Shown: positions 10,773-19,863, counted from the stretch's first letter. The stretch: 64,000 bases of DNA from Caballeronia sordidicola (GCF_001544455.2 NZ_FCOC02000011.1:143971-207970), one strand, 5' to 3'. The notes: generated from the sequence alone by a model not told the origin. Program-made: numbers and translations.

Positions 10773-10810
10773 ACGGCGGCGGGCGCGAACGATATGACTC
10801 GTGCCTGTCG

Positions 10811-10836
10811 CTCAGGGATGTGCCTCAGGGATGTGC
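10811..10836. repeat. Two-copy 13-bp tandem repeat
   Basis: CTCAGGGATGTGC occurs twice in direct succession (10811-10823 and 10824-10836) between apbC and the SodC-like gene. No function is evident; it may be a slippage product. Confidence 0.8.
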
Positions 10837-10922
10837 CTCATGCGTGTCGCGGTATCATGTGGCCTTCCATTGGCGCGGTCAGGTGAGCACACGGGGTGGT
10901 CGCGGGTCGCCATGAGGATTGC

Positions 10923-11531
10923 ATGAAACGAAGATTCGACGGGTCTGGATCGGGCAGCCAGCCTGCCACGGCAAACCCGATCCTGAACACGGTGTCGCGC
11001 TGGCGAACGCGCGCGGTATTGGGCGTAGCCGCGGGCCTGGCAATGACCGCCGGCACATTGCTGCTTGGCGGCTGCGGCATTTTGTTCCAGACCCACGAGA
11101 AACGCGCCGATGCCACATTGCAACCCACCGCGGGCAGCAACGTGGCCGGGTCGGTGACGTTCATCGAACGCTCGGATGGCGTACAGGTTTCCTATAATCT
11201 GTCCGGCATGCCGCCTGACAGCGAGCACGCGCTGCAGATTCACGAGCGCGGGGATTGCATCGTCTCGAATTCATCCGATGGCGGCCCGGTCTTCGCACCC
11301 GCAGCGGACCGCAGCCGGTCGGGCTCGAAAGTGGAGGGCGACCTCGCCACCATTCGCGCCGACGCGAACGGCTCGGCGACCGGATTCATCGTGGCGCCCG
11401 ATGTTTCGCTCGACGGCGTGCGCTCGGTGCTCGCGCGCGCCGTTCTGCTTCATCGCGATACCTCCGACTCGTACTCGCTCACGCCACGCGGCGCAGGACC
11501 CGCACTCGCGTGCGGCGTGATTCGTCAATGA
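10923..11531 (+). CDS. SodC-like (Cu-Zn superoxide dismutase family) lipoprotein lacking most metal ligands
   Basis: 202 residues. A long basic N-terminal region, a hydrophobic stretch and a lipobox LLLGGC (Cys51) suggest a periplasmic lipoprotein. The rest aligns to bacterial SodC from GSVTFIERSDG to ACGVIRQ, and the disulfide cysteines are kept (Cys112 in ERGDC, Cys197 in ALACGVI). Of the seven metal ligands, His107, Asp140 and His177 appear kept. The first copper histidine is Gln105 (LQIHE for FHIHA), the GGHxxP bridging histidine is gone (GGPVFAP), and the HxGD histidine is Val138. Normal dismutase activity is therefore doubtful; a copper-scavenging or structural role is possible but unproven. 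The start at 10923 has GAGG 5 nt upstream. Confidence 0.75.
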   Translation: MKRRFDGSGSGSQPATANPILNTVSRWRTRAVLGVAAGLAMTAGTLLLGGCGILFQTHEKRADATLQPTAGSNVAGSVTFIERSDGVQVSYNLSGMPPDSEHALQIHERGDCIVSNSSDGGPVFAPAADRSRSGSKVEGDLATIRADANGSATGFIVAPDVSLDGVRSVLARAVLLHRDTSDSYSLTPRGAGPALACGVIRQ

Positions 11532-11731
11532 AATCAGGCCACTAAAGCAATCAGCCTAGCTTCTTGGCCAGGTCCCGCCGCGTGGCTCATCACATCAAGT
11601 AAAATACGCGCTTCTCGGCGGCTCCCCCCGGCTTTGACGTGCTTCTGCACGCAATCCCGGCTTCCGGCCACGCCCTGTTTCAAGCACAGCGGCTTCTCCA
11701 AAGCTGCTTCTTTCGTTGGGTAGCGTTCCCT

Positions 11732-12301
11732 ATGAGCATCAAGTCCGACAAGTGGATCCGGCGCATGGCCGAAGAGCACAAGATGATCGAGCCGTTCGTG
11801 CGCGATCAGGTGCGCGTGTCCGAAGACGGCAGGAAGATCGTGAGTTACGGCACGTCGAGCTATGGCTACGACATCCGCGTGGCGGACGAATTCAAGATAT
11901 TCACGAACATCAATTCCACGATCGTCGACCCGAAGAATTTCGACGAGAAATCGTTTGTCGACTTCAAGGGCGACGTTTGCATCATTCCGCCGAATTCCTT
12001 CGCGCTGGCGCGCACGGTCGAGTATTTCCGGATTCCGCGCTCGTGCCTGACGGTGTGTCTCGGGAAATCCACCTACGCGCGCTGCGGGATCATTGTGAAC
12101 GTGACGCCGTTCGAGCCGGAATGGGAAGGCTACGTGACGCTCGAATTCTCAAATACGACACCTTTACCTGCCAAAATCTACGCGAACGAAGGCGTGGCGC
12201 AGGTTCTCTTCTTTGAAAGCGACGAAATCTGCGAGACTTCCTACGCTGATCGTGGGGGCAAGTATCAAGGGCAAAGCGGCGTAACGCTGCCGAAAACCTG
12301 A
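11732..12301 (+). CDS. dcd: dCTP deaminase
   Basis: Converts dCTP to dUTP, feeding dUTPase and thymidylate synthesis. 189 residues from the ATG at 11732, beginning [22 protein letters not shown], which is the family's normal start and length. Conserved blocks include [24 protein letters not shown] and the substrate-binding segment [18 protein letters not shown]. The reading frame opens further upstream (11639), but that extension has no family character. No strong ribosome-binding site is visible directly upstream. Confidence 0.96.
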   Translation: MSIKSDKWIRRMAEEHKMIEPFVRDQVRVSEDGRKIVSYGTSSYGYDIRVADEFKIFTNINSTIVDPKNFDEKSFVDFKGDVCIIPPNSFALARTVEYFRIPRSCLTVCLGKSTYARCGIIVNVTPFEPEWEGYVTLEFSNTTPLPAKIYANEGVAQVLFFESDEICETSYADRGGKYQGQSGVTLPKT

Positions 12302-12415
12302 CGTTGCTGCTGCAGATAGTGCAGTTTGGAACGTCATTGCAACGCTTTTTGAAAGACCGCTGGACTCGAGCATGCACAACTCGGTCAGCGGTCGTTCCAT
12401 TTGGAGATTCGCCTC

Positions 12416-14713
12416 ATGAAGTTCCGTTTTCCCGTCGTCATCATCGACGAAGATTTTCGCTCCGAGAACATCTCGGGTTCCGGTATCCGCGCGCTCGCCG
12501 AGGCGATCGAGCGCGAAGGCGTCGAGGTGCTCGGGCTGACGAGTTACGGCGACCTGACTTCGTTTGCGCAGCAATCGAGCCGCGCGTCGTGTTTCATTTT
12601 GTCGATCGATGACGACGAATTGCTGCCGTATGCCGACAGCAACGTGGTGCTGGCCGAGGGCGATGCGCCAGAACTGGCGTCCGCCATCGTTGCGCTGCGC
12701 GCGTTCGTGCAGGCGGTGCGCCGGCGCAATGCCGACATTCCGATTTTCCTGTACGGCGAAACGCGCACGTCGCGGCACTTGCCCAACGACATCCTGCGCG
12801 AACTGCACGGCTTCATCCACATGTTCGAGGACACGCCGGAATTCGTCGCGCGCCACATCATTCGCGAGGCGAAGGTGTATCTCGACGCGCTCGCGCCGCC
12901 GTTCTTCAAGGAACTCGTGCAATACGCCGAAGAGGGTTCGTACTCGTGGCATTGCCCCGGACACTCGGGCGGCGTGGCGTTCCTGAAAAATCCGCTGGGC
13001 CAGATGTTCCATCAGTTTTTCGGCGAGAACATGTTGCGGGCGGACGTCTGCAATGCCGTCGATGAACTCGGCCAACTGCTCGATCACACCGGACCGGTGG
13101 CGGCGTCGGAGCGCAACGCGGCGCGCATTTTCAGCGCGGACCATTTGTTCTTCGTGACCAACGGCACGTCGACATCGAACAAGATTGTCTGGCACGCAAC
13201 CGTCGCGCCGGGCGACATCGTGCTGGTCGATCGTAATTGCCACAAGTCGATCCTGCACGCCATCACCATGACGGGCGCGATTCCGGTGTTTTTGACGCCA
13301 ACGCGCAATCACTTCGGCCTGATCGGGCCGATTCCGCGCGACGAATTCAAGCCGGAAAACATCCGCAAGAAGATCGAGGCCAATCCGTTCGCACGCGAAG
13401 CGCTCGCGAAGAACCCGAACGTGAAGCCGCGCATCCTGACGATCACGCAAAGCACGTACGACGGCATTGTCTACAACGTCGAGATGATCAAGGACCTGCT
13501 CGGCGACATGCTGGACACGCTTCACTTTGACGAAGCATGGCTGCCGCATGCCGAGTTCCACGAGTTCTATCAGGACATGCACGCCATTGGCGCGGGGCGT
13601 CCGCGTACGGGCGCGCTGGTGTTCGCCACGCATTCCACGCACAAGCTGCTCGCGGGCATTTCGCAGGCATCGCAGATCGTGGTTCAGGATTCGGAAAACA
13701 GCACGTTCGACAAACACCGCTTCAACGAAGCGTATTTGATGCATACGTCGACCAGCCCGCAATACGCGATCATCGCGTCGTGCGACGTGGCTGCGGCCAT
13801 GATGGAGCCGCCGGGCGGCACGGCGCTGGTGGAAGAGTCGATTGCGGAAGCGCTCGATTTCCGCCGCGCCATGCGCAAGGTCGACGACGAATACGGCGAC
13901 GACTGGTTCTTCAAGGTGTGGGGACCGGAAGCGTTGGCCGAGGAGGGTATTGGCGACCGCGAAGAATGGGTGTTGAAGCCGAACGACCACTGGCATGGTT
14001 TCGGTGCGCTCGCGGAAGGCTTCAACATGCTCGACCCGATCAAGGCGACCATCATCACGCCGGGGCTCGATGTTGACGGCGAGTTCGGCGAGACGGGCAT
14101 TCCGGCTGCCATCGTGACGAAGTATCTGGCGGAGCACGGGATCATTGTGGAGAAGACCGGGCTTTATTCGTTCTTCATCATGTTCACCATCGGCATTACG
14201 AAGGGCCGCTGGAACTCCATGGTCACCGAACTGCAGCAGTTCAAGGACGACTACGATAACAACCAGCCGCTGTGGCGCGTGCTGCCCGATTTCATTGCAC
14301 AGCATCCGTCGTATGAGCGCATGGGATTGCGCGATTTATGCGAGCAGATTCACAGTGTTTATCGTGCGAATGACATTGCGCGGCTGACGACCGAAATGTA
14401 TCTCTCCAGCATGGAACCGGCCATGAAGCCGTCCGAAGCGTATGCGAAGCTGGTGCATCGCGAGATCGACCGGGTGCCTATCGACGAACTCGAAGGCCGC
14501 GTGACGACCATTCTGCTGACGCCGTACCCGCCGGGCATTCCGTTGCTGATTCCGGGCGAGCGGTTCAACAAGACCATCGTGGATTACTTGCGCTTTGCGC
14601 GCGAATTCAACGAACGCTTCCCGGGTTTCCATACGGATATTCACGGGCTGGTCGGTGAGATGATCAACGGGCGGATCGAGTATTTCGTCGATTGCGTGGC
14701 GCTCGAGCGTTAA
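12416..14713 (+). CDS. Orn/Lys/Arg decarboxylase (PLP-dependent, probably arginine decarboxylase)
   Basis: 765-residue fold-I PLP enzyme of the biodegradative AdiA/LdcI/SpeC type, which removes the alpha-carboxyl group of a basic amino acid to make a polyamine precursor and consume a proton. The N-terminal flavodoxin-like wing domain covers about residues 1-130. The large PLP domain contains FVTNGTSTSNKIV and HFDEAWLPHAEFH, and the Schiff-base lysine is Lys410 (STHKLLAGISQAS). The C-terminal domain contains TPYPPGIPLLIPGE. Start at 12416 has GGAG 9 nt upstream. Substrate cannot be fixed from sequence alone: arginine is favoured, lysine possible. A leader hairpin (GACCGCTG 12355-12362 / CAGCGGTC 12386-12393) precedes it. 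Confidence 0.9.
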   Translation: MKFRFPVVIIDEDFRSENISGSGIRALAEAIEREGVEVLGLTSYGDLTSFAQQSSRASCFILSIDDDELLPYADSNVVLAEGDAPELASAIVALRAFVQAVRRRNADIPIFLYGETRTSRHLPNDILRELHGFIHMFEDTPEFVARHIIREAKVYLDALAPPFFKELVQYAEEGSYSWHCPGHSGGVAFLKNPLGQMFHQFFGENMLRADVCNAVDELGQLLDHTGPVAASERNAARIFSADHLFFVTNGTSTSNKIVWHATVAPGDIVLVDRNCHKSILHAITMTGAIPVFLTPTRNHFGLIGPIPRDEFKPENIRKKIEANPFAREALAKNPNVKPRILTITQSTYDGIVYNVEMIKDLLGDMLDTLHFDEAWLPHAEFHEFYQDMHAIGAGRPRTGALVFATHSTHKLLAGISQASQIVVQDSENSTFDKHRFNEAYLMHTSTSPQYAIIASCDVAAAMMEPPGGTALVEESIAEALDFRRAMRKVDDEYGDDWFFKVWGPEALAEEGIGDREEWVLKPNDHWHGFGALAEGFNMLDPIKATIITPGLDVDGEFGETGIPAAIVTKYLAEHGIIVEKTGLYSFFIMFTIGITKGRWNSMVTELQQFKDDYDNNQPLWRVLPDFIAQHPSYERMGLRDLCEQIHSVYRANDIARLTTEMYLSSMEPAMKPSEAYAKLVHREIDRVPIDELEGRVTTILLTPYPPGIPLLIPGERFNKTIVDYLRFAREFNERFPGFHTDIHGLVGEMINGRIEYFVDCVALER

Positions 14714-14737
14714 GCCGAAAGCTAGATGGCAATGGAG

Positions 14738-14770
14738 AAGGCCCGCATAAGCTCAAGCGGGCCTTTTTCA
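14738..14770 (+). terminator. Terminator after the decarboxylase gene
   Basis: Stem AAGGCCCGC (14738-14746) / GCGGGCCTT (14757-14765) is followed by a short T tract (TTTTTC) 25 nt after the decarboxylase stop. It also sits just before the convergent end of the bestrophin-like gene. Confidence 0.85.
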
Positions 14771-14771
14771 T

Positions 14772-15713
14772 TTAAGTCACGATAAACCTGCGTTCCGTCA
14801 CCCCGGGTTCGGGCAAGCCTTTCGGCGGCCGCTTGAAGTCGGGATCGGCGGTCATGTCGTGGAGCATGTTTTCAAGCGCATCGCAGAGCGCATTGAGCGC
14901 GAGGTCGTTTTCTTCCAGGCCGAACGGATCTTCGATCTGCGCCGCGATGGCTTCCAGCGACATGAATGCATATGCGACGAGCAATGCGAAAAGAGGCGTC
15001 AGCACGCCCGCGCCATCGACAAGACCGAACGGCAGCAGCACGCAGAACAGGTAGACCGTCCGGTGGATCATCACTGAGTACGAGAAGGGCAACGGGGTGG
15101 ACGCCAGACGCTCGCAGCCGCCGATCACACCCGAAAGCTCATTGAGATTCTGCTCGAATGCGAGCACGCCGTATCCGTCGAGCGCGCCTTCCTGGGCACG
15201 TACACCGGCCCATTCGCCGAGCCAGCGCAGGATGGTTGTCGATCGATTCTGCGCTTTGACCGTGCGCTGATATAACGCAGGCGTCAGGCGCGTGGCGAGA
15301 TCGGGAAGCGCGTCGGTGCGGCGCATTTCGTGGCGCAGCGCATGACCAAGCGCGCCGATTGCCGCGATAAATTCATGTGTGTCCTCGGCCTTGACGCCGC
15401 GTGTCAGGGTCAGTGCCTGACGCGCGAGCGAACGGCCGTGAATGGACAATCCGCCCCAGAGTTTGCGGCCTTCCCACCAGCGCTCATAGCTCGCGCCATT
15501 GCGAAATCCGAGGAATACCGCGAGCGCGATGCCAACCAGGGCGAACGGCGGCGTGCCGAGTCCCACCGGATAATTGCGCACGTGATCGTGCATCACGATT
15601 GCCGCGACGGACAGCACGAAGATCAGCGCAAGCCGGGGCAGGAGTTGCGGAAGCACGGAGCCGCGCCAGACGAACAGCATGCGGAACCAGTGGAGTTTGG
15701 GGCGGATGATCAT
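14772..15713 (-). CDS. Bestrophin-family (UPF0187/YneE-like) membrane channel protein
   Basis: 313 residues from the ATG at 15713 (MIIRPKLHWFRMLFVWRGSV), the usual N terminus of bacterial bestrophins. Family features are two early membrane helices around LPRLALIFVLSVAAIVM and PPFALVGIALAVFLGFRNGASYERWWEGRKLWG, a later hydrophobic pair near LFCVLLPFGLVDGAGVLTPLFALLVAYAF, and the acidic motif QIEDPFGLEENDLAL. Bacterial homologues are pentameric ion channels; cation or anion preference cannot be told here. The frame opens to 15920, but those codons run across a palindromic intergenic element, so the upstream part is not coding. The downstream gene of argH, 124 nt away. Confidence 0.88.
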   Translation of the reverse strand: MIIRPKLHWFRMLFVWRGSVLPQLLPRLALIFVLSVAAIVMHDHVRNYPVGLGTPPFALVGIALAVFLGFRNGASYERWWEGRKLWGGLSIHGRSLARQALTLTRGVKAEDTHEFIAAIGALGHALRHEMRRTDALPDLATRLTPALYQRTVKAQNRSTTILRWLGEWAGVRAQEGALDGYGVLAFEQNLNELSGVIGGCERLASTPLPFSYSVMIHRTVYLFCVLLPFGLVDGAGVLTPLFALLVAYAFMSLEAIAAQIEDPFGLEENDLALNALCDALENMLHDMTADPDFKRPPKGLPEPGVTERRFIVT

Positions 15714-15768
15714 GGGAACCGGATTTGACTGAGTTGGCCGCATTCCATTGCTGGGATCCGGCGAGGCT

Positions 15769-15806
15769 GTAGCCGTATTGACTACGAATGTAGCCAATAC
15801 GGCTAC
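15769..15806. promoter_or_regulatory. Double-dyad operator-like element upstream of the bestrophin-like gene
   Basis: Two 17-bp sites, GTAGCCGTATTGACTAC (15769-15785) and GTAGCCAATACGGCTAC (15790-15806), are separated by GAAT. Each is a dyad: the second is a perfect GTAGCC-N5-GGCTAC, the first has one mismatch. They are also inverted copies of each other at 16 of 17 positions. Their centres are 21 bp apart, two helical turns. No U tract follows, so a terminator is unlikely. It lies 56 nt upstream of the bestrophin start and 32 nt past the argH stop. The regulator is unknown. Confidence 0.6.
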
Positions 15807-15837
15807 GTTGTGGGCTGGCCGGACCGTGACATCAACC

Positions 15838-17244
15838 TCACCCCAACGCCACCCGCGCCGCCTTCGCCGCTGCCCGAACCTGTTCCGGCGCTGTCCCGCC
15901 AGCGTGGTTCCGGCTCGCAACCGACCCTTCCAGCGTCAAGTACTCGAATACATCGTCGCCAATCAAATGCGCGACATTCGGCAACTCCGAGCGCATTTCC
16001 TCGAGCGTCAGATCCGCCAGGTCGCAGCCACGACCCACGCAGATGCGCACGGCGAGCGCCACGGCTTCGTGCGCATCGCGAAAGGGCAAGCCGCGTTTCA
16101 CCAGATAATCGGCCAGATCCGTCGCCGTCGAAAAACCTTGCAACGCCGCCGCGCGCATGGCGTCCGGCTTGACCGTGATGCCCGCTGCCATTTCAGCGAA
16201 AATCCGCAGGGTGTCCGAGACGGTATCGACGGTATCGAACAGCGGTTCCTTGTCTTCCTGATTGTCCTTGTTGTACGCGAGCGGCTGACCCTTCATGAGC
16301 GTCAGCAACGAAACCAGATTGCCATTGACGCGTCCCGTCTTGCCACGCGCAAGTTCGGGCACGTCGGGGTTTTTCTTTTGCGGCATGATCGACGAGCCGG
16401 TGCAAAAACGATCAGCCAGATCGATGAAACCCACCCGCGGACTCATCCACAGCACGAGTTCTTCGGAGAAGCGCGAGACGTGCGTCATGATCAGCGCGGC
16501 GGCGGCCGTGAATTCGATGGCGAAATCGCGATCCGATACAGCGTCGAGCGAATTGGCGCAGATGCCATCGAAGCCGAGGGTTTTGGCAACGGCTTGACGA
16601 TCGATCGGATAGCTCGTTCCAGCCAGCGCGGCAGCGCCCAGCGGCAAGCGATTCACGCGTTTGCGGCAATCGGCCATGCGTTCGCTGTCCCGCGTGAACA
16701 TCTCCACATACGCCAGCAGGTGATGACCAAACGTCACGGGCTGCGCCACTTGCAGATGCGTGAAGCCCGGCATGATGGTTCCGGCATTCTGCTCAGCAAT
16801 ATCGATCAGCGCGCGGCGCAGTTCCACTAATAGCTCGCCAATCCGGTCAATCTCGCCACGCAGCCACAAACGGATATCGGTCGCGACCTGATCGTTGCGC
16901 GAGCGGCCGGTGTGCAGGCGCTTGCCGGCATCGCCAATAAGCGCAGTCAGCCGTGCCTCGATGTTCAGGTGCACGTCTTCGAGGTCGAGTTTCCATTCGA
17001 ATTCGCCACGCTCGATTTCGCCCTGAATCTGCGTCATGCCTTTCTGGATGGCCTGGAAATCCGCATCGCCGATAATTTTCTGCGCGGCCAGCATGGCGGC
17101 GTGGGCGAGCGAACCCTGGATATCGACGAGCGCCAGACGCTTGTCGAAGAACACCGATGACGTATAGCGCTTGACCAGATCGGACATCGGTTCGTTGAAG
17201 CGAGCCGACCAGGCTTCGCCTTTCTTGTGCAGTTGGGACGTCAT
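15838..17244 (-). CDS. argH: Argininosuccinate lyase
   Basis: Last step of arginine biosynthesis: argininosuccinate to arginine plus fumarate. 468 residues from the ATG at 17244 ([19 protein letters not shown]), the normal length. The fumarase/aspartase superfamily signature [12 protein letters not shown] is present, as are the active-site blocks [13 protein letters not shown] and [17 protein letters not shown]. The frame opens to 17382, but the extra residues are not family-like and lie in the region downstream of the anti-sigma gene. Confidence 0.97.
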   Translation of the reverse strand: MTSQLHKKGEAWSARFNEPMSDLVKRYTSSVFFDKRLALVDIQGSLAHAAMLAAQKIIGDADFQAIQKGMTQIQGEIERGEFEWKLDLEDVHLNIEARLTALIGDAGKRLHTGRSRNDQVATDIRLWLRGEIDRIGELLVELRRALIDIAEQNAGTIMPGFTHLQVAQPVTFGHHLLAYVEMFTRDSERMADCRKRVNRLPLGAAALAGTSYPIDRQAVAKTLGFDGICANSLDAVSDRDFAIEFTAAAALIMTHVSRFSEELVLWMSPRVGFIDLADRFCTGSSIMPQKKNPDVPELARGKTGRVNGNLVSLLTLMKGQPLAYNKDNQEDKEPLFDTVDTVSDTLRIFAEMAAGITVKPDAMRAAALQGFSTATDLADYLVKRGLPFRDAHEAVALAVRICVGRGCDLADLTLEEMRSELPNVAHLIGDDVFEYLTLEGSVASRNHAGGTAPEQVRAAAKAARVALG

Positions 17245-17340
17245 AGTGATGTTCGTAAGAGGACTGAAAACGAGGACGGAAAACGGCGGAACTGCCAATT
17301 TTACAGGCAATGACAAACCCGCAACCATTTGGGAGGCCGT

Positions 17341-17375
17341 CGAAAAGAAAAGGGGCGCCTTACGACGCCCCTTCG
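17341..17375 (-). terminator. Terminator after the ECF sigma/anti-sigma operon
   Basis: On the minus strand the stem AAGGGGCG / CGCCCCTT (17350-17357 with 17366-17373) is followed by TTTTCTTTT. It lies 22 nt past the anti-sigma stop and upstream of argH. Confidence 0.85.
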
Positions 17376-17395
17376 GATTCACTGCGTGAAAACCA

Positions 17396-18163
17396 TCAAG
17401 CTGCCGGAATCACCTTACCCGTATAAACCACCGGCCCGGTCGGCCCATTGGGGTTCGGCGAGCCGCCAACCGGTTCGACCGAAACCGCCAGCACCGGATA
17501 CGCACTCACAGAAGCGGCCTTGAACTTCGCGGTTCCGCCGACCGGCAGCACGCCGAGCGACACCGGATGTCCTTGCTTCGGCAAACCCCAAAGCTGCATG
17601 GATTTATCGGAAGGATCGGACGATCCGCTCAACCGCCGTACCGTCACTTCCGATGTCCTGTCGTCCCAGGTCACGAGCATGCGCGCGTTGGATTTTTCAT
17701 CGGCGAGGGTGGCCACATAGCCAATGCGCGGTTCCTGCGCCACTTGCGGCACGGGCGTAGGCGTGGGTACGGGCGTTGTCGTGGAAAGCTCGCGCACCGA
17801 CACCACGAGCGCGATAGCAGCAATGGCGGTCGCGGCGATCGACCAGCCGCGCCAGAACGACAGGTTCTCGAACCAGTTCGGTTTCGGGCGTGCGACCGGA
17901 CGAGCCGCGGCTGCATCGCGGCGTGCATTCACGAGATTCAAGCGCCGTTCGATAGCCGGCCAGATTTCGGGAGGCGGCGCCACAGCCGGCCCGAGCTCGG
18001 TCATGGCCGCAAGCCGCAAGCGCCACGTTTCAACGGCCAGCCGGATGACGGGATCATGCTGCGAAATACTTTCGAATCGTCTTCGCGACCCGCCGCGCAA
18101 TACGCCAAGCGTGTATTCGGCGGCAAGCTGATCGACGAGGCCTGCGTATCGATGCAGATCCAT
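17396..18163 (-). CDS. Anti-sigma factor, RskA-like (anti-sigma-K type)
   Basis: 255 residues. The N-terminal cytoplasmic part (about 1-105) should bind the sigma factor encoded just upstream and has the anti-sigma look [16 protein letters not shown] and [11 protein letters not shown]. One membrane helix lies at about residues 108-124 ([17 protein letters not shown]). The periplasmic C-terminal RskA-type domain contains [19 protein letters not shown] and ends near GKVIPAA. The start is at 18163, where its ATG overlaps the sigma-factor stop (TGATG), indicating translational coupling. The periplasmic signal that releases the sigma factor is unknown. A terminator follows. Confidence 0.85.
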   Translation of the reverse strand: MDLHRYAGLVDQLAAEYTLGVLRGGSRRRFESISQHDPVIRLAVETWRLRLAAMTELGPAVAPPPEIWPAIERRLNLVNARRDAAAARPVARPKPNWFENLSFWRGWSIAATAIAAIALVVSVRELSTTTPVPTPTPVPQVAQEPRIGYVATLADEKSNARMLVTWDDRTSEVTVRRLSGSSDPSDKSMQLWGLPKQGHPVSLGVLPVGGTAKFKAASVSAYPVLAVSVEPVGGSPNPNGPTGPVVYTGKVIPAA

Positions 18164-18747
18164 CACAGCCCTCCCAGGCACGTCTTGAGTTTTTCCAGGC
18201 CGCGACGAATCCACGACTTCACTGTGCCGAGCGGTACTTTGAGAACGTCGGCTACTTCGCTGTGGCTCTGGTCACGCAGGTACGCAAGCGCCACCGCCTG
18301 GCGCTGATTGGCTTCGAGCCGTTCCATGCAGATCGCGAGTTGCCGTGCTTCCTGGCTCATCAGCATCTGGTCGGAGGGATCTGCCTCGTTTGCCGGCAAG
18401 GTATCGTCCAACGCGTCGCTCCATTCGGTTTCGGCGCTGGCCCCGTTGGCTTTTTGCCGCCGCAAATAATCGAGTGCCCGGTTGCGGACGATCGCCGCCA
18501 TCCAGGTCATCGGCGCGGACAGGCCTGCTTTGTAGTCGCCCGCGTATCGCCAGATATTGACGAACGCATCCTGCAAGACTTCTTCGGCCCACTCGCGCTT
18601 CACCAATATACGGAGCGCGAGGCCAAACAGTTTCGATGAAGTCAGATCGTAGAGCGCGCGCAACGCGGCGGCGTCTTCGGTGGCGACACGGTCGAGCAAT
18701 TGCACGAGGGTGTCGGGTGTCGGGTCTTGAGAAAGGATTGTCGTCAT
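18163..18747 (-). CDS. ECF-type RNA polymerase sigma factor
   Basis: 194 residues with sigma region 2 (about 30-95; AEEVLQDAFVNIWRYAGDYKAG then MTWMAAIVRNRALDYLRRQKA) and region 4 (about 135-190; ANQRQAVALAYLRDQSHSEVADVL then VPLGTVKSWIRRGLEKLK). There is no region 1 or 3, as expected for group IV factors. It directs polymerase to a small stress or envelope regulon when freed by the RskA-like protein encoded next to it. Such loci usually self-activate; the upstream 18748-18870 region has a perfect palindrome CATCCGGATG (18815-18824), but I cannot assign the promoter. Confidence 0.92.
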   Translation of the reverse strand: MTTILSQDPTPDTLVQLLDRVATEDAAALRALYDLTSSKLFGLALRILVKREWAEEVLQDAFVNIWRYAGDYKAGLSAPMTWMAAIVRNRALDYLRRQKANGASAETEWSDALDDTLPANEADPSDQMLMSQEARQLAICMERLEANQRQAVALAYLRDQSHSEVADVLKVPLGTVKSWIRRGLEKLKTCLGGL

Positions 18748-18749
18748 GG

Positions 18750-18992
18750 GACCGGTCGGGTGGGCGGCGCGACTGATATTACCGAAATAATCGCGTTGAT
18801 CCGCATTGGTTTTTTTGCATCCGGATGAATCCGTTTCGCTTTTTCAAACGTAATCACGGATACGAGCCCGTTTTGGCAAGCGCGAAAAATCCCGCGCAGC
18901 CGGCGCAGCTCACCACGTGTCCCCGTTCTCCTCCGGCCTTGGCCGGGGAGAAGCGGCTTCGCCCGGTCCAATAGGCCGGGCATTTTTTTGGC
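18750..18992 (+). ncRNA. Candidate small RNA ending at an orphan plus-strand terminator
   Basis: A strong rho-independent terminator faces rightward at 18961-18989: stem GCCCGGTC (18961-18968) / GGCCGGGC (18974-18981), then seven T residues (18983-18989). No plus-strand gene lies upstream; the flanking genes on both sides are minus strand. A second hairpin, CCGGCC-TT-GGCCGG (18933-18946), lies just before it. This is what a short RNA transcribed divergently from the sigma gene would look like. I see no clear promoter, so the start and existence are inferred. Confidence 0.3.
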
Positions 18993-19038
18993 GCCGGGCG
19001 CGCGAATCCGCGCTTGAAACTGCCCGGCAATCTCCTGC

Positions 19039-19863
19039 TTAAACGCCCACCAGCATCACCAGCTTCAAATCCTCCCGATGCGCGGGCTTGAACGTAATCT
19101 GGTCGTACACAAGGCGGCCGCGCGTGGGATGGTTGAATTCCCGCGTGCCGCCTTCGCGCTCGCCCACATCCTGAGACGCCCAGAAACGCGCGAACGCATC
19201 GCTTGCGGCGCTGAGTGAATCGATCAGCGCGCGTGTCGGGGCATCGTTCAGATGACGAATCGAGTCGGCCCGGAACTCGGCCACCAGCCGTCGCGCCCGC
19301 GTCTCCCAATCCACGATCAGACTTTGCGCTCCCACCCCGGTAAAGGTGAACGAAAGCAGGTTGCGATCCTGCTCGCCATCAAGCCAGCCGACAAACAATT
19401 GCGCCGCCTGCACATTCCACCGCAGCGCGTTCCATTGGCGGTCGAGCACGTAGGCGGGGGCATCGATCAATTCCACGGATTTCAATAGCGATAGAGGCGC
19501 GTCCTGCGCCGCCGGATCGGGCTCGGCGGGATCGCGCTGGGCGGCGAGTTCAAACAGATAGGCGCGCTCGGCGCGCGAAAGCTGCAATGCCACGGCGATG
19601 CGCGCGAGGGCATCGGCGGAAGCCGACACCGGCCGTCCCTGCTCGATCCACGTGTACCAGGTCGGACTCACGCCGCACAATTGCGCAACTTCCTCGCGAC
19701 GCAAACCGGGCGTGCGGCGGCGCGGACCGGGCGGCAAGCCGACCGCCATTGGCGAAAGCCGCTCGCGATGCGCACGGATAAAGTCGCCCAGCGCGCGCGC
19801 CGGGGTGGCATCGAGCGGCGGTGCGGTATTGGCGTTAGGCACGGAAGGGGACGACAAGGTCAT
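19039..19863 (-). CDS. XRE-family helix-turn-helix regulator with MmyB-like C-terminal domain
   Basis: 274 residues from the ATG at 19863 (MTLSSPSVPNANTAPP). The HTH domain is at about residues 22-95, with LGDFIRAHRERLSP, RRTPGLRREEVAQLCGVSPTWYTWIEQGR and LARIAVALQLSRAERAYLF. The C-terminal half matches the MmyB-like ligand-binding region, with NALRWNVQAAQLFVGW, DNA-distal helices and a final TFKPAHREDLKLVMLVGV-like strand. The gene is divergent from the methyltransferase at 20006, sharing a 142-bp intergenic region, so it is a reasonable candidate regulator of that gene and itself. The reading frame continues to 20007, but that part lies in the shared promoter. Confidence 0.88.
   Translation of the reverse strand: MTLSSPSVPNANTAPPLDATPARALGDFIRAHRERLSPMAVGLPPGPRRRTPGLRREEVAQLCGVSPTWYTWIEQGRPVSASADALARIAVALQLSRAERAYLFELAAQRDPAEPDPAAQDAPLSLLKSVELIDAPAYVLDRQWNALRWNVQAAQLFVGWLDGEQDRNLLSFTFTGVGAQSLIVDWETRARRLVAEFRADSIRHLNDAPTRALIDSLSAASDAFARFWASQDVGEREGGTREFNHPTRGRLVYDQITFKPAHREDLKLVMLVGV

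Noticed and set aside
10811..10836. Start of a CRISPR or tandem-repeat array
   Set aside because: Only two adjacent 13-bp copies with no spacers.
14772..15920. Longer bestrophin-like protein using the whole open frame
   Set aside because: The extra 69 codons cover the double-dyad element and argH-side sequence and do not resemble the family N terminus.
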